From NCBI RefSeq assembly GCF_020733635.1, contig NZ_JAJFZL010000001.1, positions 1,364,001-1,428,000 of the forward strand: DNA of 64,000 bases, given 5' to 3'. Every line of letters begins with the position of its first letter. The stretch's first letter is position 1. Made by a program: the position numbers and the translations under genes. This document shows, piece after piece, positions 59,513-64,000 of this stretch. Origin of the DNA: Nocardia spumae. GTDB taxonomy: Bacteria > Actinomycetota > Actinomycetes > Mycobacteriales > Mycobacteriaceae. A model generated the notes under the pieces. The model had not been told where the DNA came from. It was given only the letters and a program-made list of their open reading frames with translations, and ran no database searches.

Positions 59513-59516
59513 GCCG

Positions 59517-59993
59517 TCAATTCTTCAAGCCGGCCATCTCTCGCAGGGTCGCGACACGCGAACGCAGGTATTCGAGTTCCGGTTCGTCCAGAACGGTGCG
59601 CTGAATGCCCGCGGCGACCTCGAACGCGCCCTGGCGGTGATCGTCGATCACCTCGACATCGATGGCCACGGCCACATAATCCTCGGCACCAGGCATCGGA
59701 TCGGCGATGATCCGGGCGGGTCCCCGCGCGCACAGTGCCACGTTGCCGCCGCCCAGGATCAGCAGTGCGACATCAGGGCGCTTGCGTAGGCGGGCCAGCG
59801 AGCCGCGATCGAACTTGAGGCTCAACAGAATTCGCCGGTCATCGGCGCGCACCGGCCAGCTGACCGGAATGGCGTGGGGGGAGGGATCGGTGGTGACCAG
59901 TACGGCGATGGTGTCCAGCGGCCAGGTGGGCAGGATGTCCAGTTCGGGATGTTCGGTGGCAGGCTGTTGACGTTCCCCGGCAGTGGCTACCAT
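59517..59993 (-). CDS. Pyridoxamine 5'-phosphate oxidase-like FMN/F420-binding protein
   Basis: 158 residues, split-barrel fold. [56 protein letters not shown] is the typical flavin-binding barrel, followed by [18 protein letters not shown]. These proteins bind FMN, F420 or heme, and the substrate is unknown. GAGGTGACGAG precedes ATG 59993. It is cotranscribed with the thiamine-binding-type protein. Confidence 0.75.
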   Translation of the reverse strand: MVATAGERQQPATEHPELDILPTWPLDTIAVLVTTDPSPHAIPVSWPVRADDRRILLSLKFDRGSLARLRKRPDVALLILGGGNVALCARGPARIIADPMPGAEDYVAVAIDVEVIDDHRQGAFEVAAGIQRTVLDEPELEYLRSRVATLREMAGLKN

Positions 59994-60214
59994 CTCGTCA
60001 CCTCACGGTCGGCTGACGCGGTGTCGGCAACCGCGCATGGCACCCCAGTGTAAACCGTTGTGCCGCTTACCCGCTGGGGTGTGATGCGCGCGGGTGAACC
60101 CCGCTGGTGGTGTGGGTGCGGCCGCGAACACACGGAGATGAGGGCGCTGATGGGCCTGATCAGCGGCTCGGTCGGTGGTCGAGCCGCCGGAGCCGGAGGA
60201 GGGGGCGGTCGCGA

Positions 60215-61609
60215 TCAGTTGAGGCTATCGGCGAGCTGACGTGGTTCGGCGTGGTCACGGGGGCGCAGCACTACGAAGTACCGCCGCAGCATCAGCACGG
60301 CGGTGGCGGCGAGACCGGCCGTCAGCCCCCACCAGACCCCGGCCGCGCCCAGGCCGAGCGGGAAGGCCAGCAGCAGCGCGGTCGGCAGTCCCACGATCCA
60401 GTAGCCCACCAGCGACAGCCGGAATCCGGCGCGGGTGTCCTCGACCCCGCGCAGTAGCCCGTTGCCGATGTTCTGCGCGGCATCGAAGAATTGCAGCACG
60501 ATGGCGATCAGCAGCAGCCGGTGCGCGAGGTCGGCGGTGGCGCCGTCATGTCCGGTCAGAAACGGCCGCAGCGCCAGATCCGGGGCCGTCACGTACAGCA
60601 GGCCGACGAGTGCGGCCACCACGGCCGCCTGCCGCAACGCCAGCCACGCCAGGTTCCGGGCGCGGCGATACTCCTCCCGCGCCACCGCCCGGCTGACCAG
60701 GATCGATGCCCCGTGCGATAGTCCGACCGCGACCTGGAACACGATGTAGACCAGCTGATAGACCACATTGTGCGCGGCCAGTGCGGCCGGTCCGAGGGTG
60801 CCCATCGCCAGTGCCAGCACCGAGAACATCCCGGCCTCGGAACCGTAGGTCAGGGCGATGGGGGTGCCGAGCCGCAGTTCGGCGACGACCGTTCGGGCGC
60901 GCACCGGCCACATACGCACCGGCAGGGTCGGACCCAGGACCGCGTCGCGGCGCACCATCGTCCAGAACACCAGGAAGGTGACCAGGAAGACCACCGAGGA
61001 GGCCACGCCGATCCCGGTCAGTCCCAGGGCGGGCAGTCCGGCCCAGCCGTGGATCAGGGCCAGTGCGACGACGACGTTCACCGCCACCGAACCCAGCGTC
61101 ACCACCAGCAGTGCCTGCGGCCGCCGCATCCCGACCGTGTACTGGCGAACCACCTGGAACCACAGGCACGGCAGCAGGCCCGGCGCGAGCGCCACCATCA
61201 TCGGCCGCGCGTGCCCGAGCACGCCGGCATCCTGGCCGAGCCACTGCAGCGACCAGCCCAGGCCGATCAATATCGCGGCCCCCAGCAGGCCCGCGAGGGT
61301 GGCGATGACGAAACTGGACCGGACCACCTCGCGAACCTCGTGGTCGGCGGATCGGTTCTGTTTCTCGGCCCGGCTGACCACCGTCGCCACCTGGTTACCG
61401 CTGGCGGTGATCAGGCCGACGCACATGGTGCGGATCTGGTTGAACAGCACCAGCGCCAGCCCGCCGGCCGCCACCTGGTCGACACCGAGGCTGCCCATCA
61501 GAGCGATATTGGTCGTGGAGATGGCGACCTGGGCCAGCTGGGTCAGCGCGATGGGGGTGGCCAACGCGGTCAACCGCCGTCCGTCGCCGCGGACCAGGGC
61601 CGCGGTCAT
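60215..61609 (-). CDS. MATE-family efflux transporter
   Basis: 464 residues with about 12 membrane helices. Typical motifs: LTALATPIALTQLAQVAISTTNIALMGSLG at the N terminus (Asp/Asn-lined first helix), GSASG-like NQVATVVSRAEKQN, and symmetrical second half GTPIALTYGSEAGMFSVLALAMGTLGPAALAAHNVVYQLVYIVFQVAVGLSHGASILVSRAVAREEYRRA. It exports an organic compound in exchange for Na+ or H+. GGAGGC lies upstream of ATG 61609. It is the last gene of the right-edge operon, downstream of the cysteine-synthase-like enzyme, and probably exports its product. Confidence 0.9.
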   Translation of the reverse strand: MTAALVRGDGRRLTALATPIALTQLAQVAISTTNIALMGSLGVDQVAAGGLALVLFNQIRTMCVGLITASGNQVATVVSRAEKQNRSADHEVREVVRSSFVIATLAGLLGAAILIGLGWSLQWLGQDAGVLGHARPMMVALAPGLLPCLWFQVVRQYTVGMRRPQALLVVTLGSVAVNVVVALALIHGWAGLPALGLTGIGVASSVVFLVTFLVFWTMVRRDAVLGPTLPVRMWPVRARTVVAELRLGTPIALTYGSEAGMFSVLALAMGTLGPAALAAHNVVYQLVYIVFQVAVGLSHGASILVSRAVAREEYRRARNLAWLALRQAAVVAALVGLLYVTAPDLALRPFLTGHDGATADLAHRLLLIAIVLQFFDAAQNIGNGLLRGVEDTRAGFRLSLVGYWIVGLPTALLLAFPLGLGAAGVWWGLTAGLAATAVLMLRRYFVVLRPRDHAEPRQLADSLN

Positions 61610-61661
61610 CGGCGCGCCTCCCGGCGGGTGGGATGTCCCGCCGACGCGAGGAACATCGAGT

Positions 61662-62711
61662 TCACCGGGCACCCACCAGGTCTCGGTGATCGGGGGCGTT
61701 GTGCGGCGCGGCCGGCGCATAGCGGTCGAGCAGATCGGTGACGGCGTGTTCGGCCGTGCGGTCGAGCAGGTCGCGATCGCTCATCCACTCGTCGTCGAAG
61801 ACGGTGTCGAGGTACTTCTCGCCGCCGTCGCAAACGATGGTCACGATCGTCGAGCCCGGTTCGAACTCCTCGAGGCGCTGCAGCGCGACGTGGACCGAGC
61901 CGCCGGCCGAGCCGCCGATCAGCAGGCCGCAACGCTGCGCGACCGCGCGCACGGTGGCGAAGGCGTCCACATCCGAGACCGTCACACCCTCGTCCAGCAG
62001 CGAATAGTCCACGGCCGTGCCGACCGTGGCTCCGGGCGGCGTGCCGGTGCCCGACTGCCAGTACGGGCCGCCCGGCCCGCCGAAGGCGATCGAACCGACC
62101 GGCTCCACCCCGATCACCCGTGCCGGCTGGCCGAGGTCCGCGAGCCGACGCGCGGTGCCGAACAGGGATCCACCGGTACCGACCGCCGACAGCAGGATAT
62201 CGACCCGTCCCAGATCGGCCAGCAACTCATCGGCGACCGCGTAGTAGCCGACCGGATTGGCGTCGTTGTTGTGCTGTTCGGTGAAGTACGCGTCCGGGCG
62301 GGCGGCGGCCATCGCCTCGGCCAGATCCTCCCGGGCGGAGGTGGCCAGGCTGTCGTCGCCGTCGTCGGCGACATAGACCAGGTCGGTGCCCATCGCTTGC
62401 ATCGCGCGCAGCTTGTCCTTACAGGCGTGGTGGTCGACGACCGCGGTGAATCGGTAGCCCCGTTCGGCCGCGACCACCGCAAGTCCCAGTCCGGTATTTC
62501 CGGATGTGGACTCGATAATATGCCCGCCATCTCTCAGCAAACCTCGTCGTTCGGCATCCAGCACCATTTCACGCGCCATGCGGATCTTCGCCGCACCGGT
62601 CGGATTGAACTGTTCCAGCTTCAGTAACAGCCGGGTGCCGCCCGCGGTGACGGCCAATTCGAACAGGGGCGTGTTTCCGATCAGGTCCGTCACGCGTGTG
62701 ACGATCGGCAT
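61662..62711 (-). CDS. Cysteine-synthase-family PLP enzyme (SbnA-like?)
   Basis: 349 residues, fold type II. The PLP lysine is in NPTGAAKIRMA (canonical NPTGSVKDR changed), the substrate loop STSGNTGLGLA is intact, and the phosphate loop GTGGSLFGTARRL is present. The PITRxxxLIGNTPLFEL N terminus is typical. It could be a plain cysteine synthase, but the upstream group IV decarboxylase and downstream MATE exporter resemble an SbnA-SbnH-type set, where SbnA makes N-(aminocarboxyethyl)glutamate for diaminopropionate siderophores. GAGGAG lies 7 nt upstream of the ATG. The gap to the decarboxylase is 35 nt. Confidence 0.75.
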   Translation of the reverse strand: MPIVTRVTDLIGNTPLFELAVTAGGTRLLLKLEQFNPTGAAKIRMAREMVLDAERRGLLRDGGHIIESTSGNTGLGLAVVAAERGYRFTAVVDHHACKDKLRAMQAMGTDLVYVADDGDDSLATSAREDLAEAMAAARPDAYFTEQHNNDANPVGYYAVADELLADLGRVDILLSAVGTGGSLFGTARRLADLGQPARVIGVEPVGSIAFGGPGGPYWQSGTGTPPGATVGTAVDYSLLDEGVTVSDVDAFATVRAVAQRCGLLIGGSAGGSVHVALQRLEEFEPGSTIVTIVCDGGEKYLDTVFDDEWMSDRDLLDRTAEHAVTDLLDRYAPAAPHNAPDHRDLVGAR

Positions 62712-62746
62712 GGCGAGTCTCCTCGAAGAGTGGTGGAAGGGTGGTG

Positions 62747-64000
62747 TCATCGTTCGAGCGTCCAGCGCAGCCGGGGTGGCCGGGCCGGATCCGATCCGGT
62801 ACCGCACGACAGCAGTACCTTGGGGGGAATCGGCAGATCATGGAACGCCGACTCGTTGGAATCCATCTGATAGCCGGCGGTATTGGGGTAGATCAGCAGA
62901 TCGCCGACGGCCGCCGGGCGGGGCAGCGGAATGCGCCGCCAGCTGAGCATGTCGGATTCCAGGCAGGTGGCCGCGCCGACAGCGGCCGGCGTCCGGGTGC
63001 CGGACCGGGCCGGCCACAGCACGGGGTCGGGCAGGAATTCACTGTCGAACCACTGCTCGGACAGACTCAGGCTGGTGCCGTCCACCGTCAGCAGCTGGTA
63101 CGGAAGCGACTGTGCGGTACGCGTTTTCACGCCCTGTACCCGGAACACGGTACTTCCGGCTCGATCGAGCAGGGCACGGCCGGGTTCGATCGCCAGGCGA
63201 AGGGTGTTGGCCCGCAATGCCCGCGCCAGATCGCCGTGATCCAGGATCGCGGCCAGCGCGGCCGGGCCGGCCGGTCGCTGGTGATAGGGGTAATAGGAGT
63301 CGAACGTCTTGCCGGCGTGGAACCAGTCCGGGTGCTGGCCCGCGGTGAACTCCCGCCACACCGCATCGGATAGATATTCCACACCGAATCCACCGCCGAT
63401 GGAGAGGGTGGTGACGGGATGGCCGAGGGCGCGGGCGTGCGTGCACCGCGTGATCAGCGCCGCGGCCAGTTCCGACCGGGCGATCGGATCGTAGCCGGAC
63501 AGATGAAAACTGAAGCCCTCCACCCGAACCGGCGCCGGATCGGTGCGCAGCAGTATCGACTCCACCTCCGCCTCGGTCAGGCCGAAGCGGCTGCTCGAAC
63601 CGGGGGGAAGGATGCGCAGCAGGACCCGGGCGGCGGTGCCGAAGGCGGCCAGCCGATCGATCTCACCGGGGTCGTCGATCGCGATCAGCGCACCGTGGCG
63701 GGTGGCCAACCACAGCAGCTCATCGGATTTGGCGGGGCCGGTCACCATCAGGTCGCGACCCCGAATACCCTGGGCCAGAGCGGAAGTCAGCTCACCGGTA
63801 CTGGCCACATCCGCGCCCGCGCCGTGCCGGGCGCAGGCCCGCACCACGCCCGCCGACTTGTTGGCCTTCTTGCCGTAGTAGATCGCGCCGTCCACACCGC
63901 TGTGCCGGAACTGCGCGGCGAAGGCGTCGACGAGAGCGCCCACCCGCGCCGGATACAGCACGTGGAAGGGACCGCCGATGGCGTGTGCGATATCGGCGAG
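62747..64000 (-). CDS. Group IV PLP decarboxylase (ODC/DapDC fold III), partial
   Basis: The gene runs off the right edge; at least 418 residues are visible. PLP lysine in YYGKKANKS, the dimer/PLP glycine loop SIGGGFGVEY, EPGRALLD and the active-site Cys in CLESDML (canonical CESxD) give the alanine-racemase-fold decarboxylase family. It resembles the Y4yA and SbnH-type members rather than LysA; a biosynthetic role is likely. It is the first visible gene of the operon continuing into the cysteine-synthase-like enzyme and MATE exporter. The start codon lies beyond base 64000. Confidence 0.8.
   Translation of the reverse strand, partial: LADIAHAIGGPFHVLYPARVGALVDAFAAQFRHSGVDGAIYYGKKANKSAGVVRACARHGAGADVASTGELTSALAQGIRGRDLMVTGPAKSDELLWLATRHGALIAIDDPGEIDRLAAFGTAARVLLRILPPGSSSRFGLTEAEVESILLRTDPAPVRVEGFSFHLSGYDPIARSELAAALITRCTHARALGHPVTTLSIGGGFGVEYLSDAVWREFTAGQHPDWFHAGKTFDSYYPYHQRPAGPAALAAILDHGDLARALRANTLRLAIEPGRALLDRAGSTVFRVQGVKTRTAQSLPYQLLTVDGTSLSLSEQWFDSEFLPDPVLWPARSGTRTPAAVGAATCLESDMLSWRRIPLPRPAAVGDLLIYPNTAGYQMDSNESAFHDLPIPPKVLLSCGTGSDPARPPRLRWTLER

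Overview
The window is dense, high-GC actinobacterial DNA with about 55 protein genes, two tRNA genes and almost no mobile DNA. Several features point to a mycolic-acid actinomycete (Mycobacteriales), most likely Nocardia or a close relative: an RpfB resuscitation factor, a Pmt-type protein O-mannosyltransferase, an ergothioneine operon (egtA-B-C-D), F420/LLM-type and SDR oxidoreductases, many TetR regulators and frequent GTG/TTG starts. From memory, the order arcA - pmt - rsmI - metG - tatD - rpfB - ksgA - ispE - rplY/pth - prs/glmU - TetR - mfd - mazG follows the Rv1001-Rv1021 region of Mycobacterium tuberculosis, with extra genes inserted and one block inverted. The genus is an inference; no rRNA or species marker is present.

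Layout. 1-8 kb: a decayed DUF5994 fragment, two cyclic-di-GMP proteins (one GGDEF-EAL with a degenerate GGDEF, one GAF-GGDEF-EAL), a sensor-like DUF5593 protein, tRNA-Ala(CGC), a family-5 uracil-DNA glycosylase and a tandem pair of effector-binding proteins. 8-14 kb: a GT4 glycosyltransferase, an SDR, SoxR with its operator, arginine deiminase with a GntR regulator, and Pmt. 14-23 kb: rsmI, metG, tatD, rpfB and ksgA, with an SDR and a secreted lipase between rpfB and ksgA. 23-27 kb: a copper efflux operon (copZ-like, exported His-rich protein, CopA ATPase). 27-35 kb: ispE, an LLM oxidoreductase, an ABC-F ATPase, then two Abi-alpha-like paralogues around a DUF445 membrane protein, and a SnoaL-like protein. 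35-41 kb: prfC, a TetR/PlsC divergent pair with twin 15-bp palindromes, rplY-pth and an ADP-ribosylglycohydrolase. 41-49 kb: a class V aminotransferase resembling EgtE, TetR/quinone reductase, and the egtABCD operon with a 22-codon mini-ORF bridging egtA and egtB. 49-60 kb: glmU-prs, tRNA-Gln(TTG), a TetR, a gamma-butyrolactone-receptor-like TetR, mfd-mazG and two small proteins. 60-64 kb: the 3' end of an operon for a group IV PLP decarboxylase, a cysteine-synthase-like enzyme and a MATE exporter, which looks like the edge of a siderophore or similar small-molecule cluster.

How the genes work together. The core is housekeeping: translation (metG, ksgA, rsmI, rplY, pth, prfC), envelope and precursor synthesis (glmU, prs, ispE, pmt, rpfB, plsC) and DNA repair or nucleotide-pool cleaning (mfd, mazG, udgB). 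Around it lie redox and metal defence (SoxR, ergothioneine, copper efflux). Many unlinked genes (GGDEF-EAL, soxR, arcA, pmt, tatD, ksgA, ispE, the EgtE-like gene) have a TANNNT box 6-7 nt before the start codon, so leaderless transcription looks common. The least explained parts are the Abi-alpha/DUF445 locus (31.0-34.6 kb), the egtA-egtB mini-ORF and the right-edge PLP cluster.
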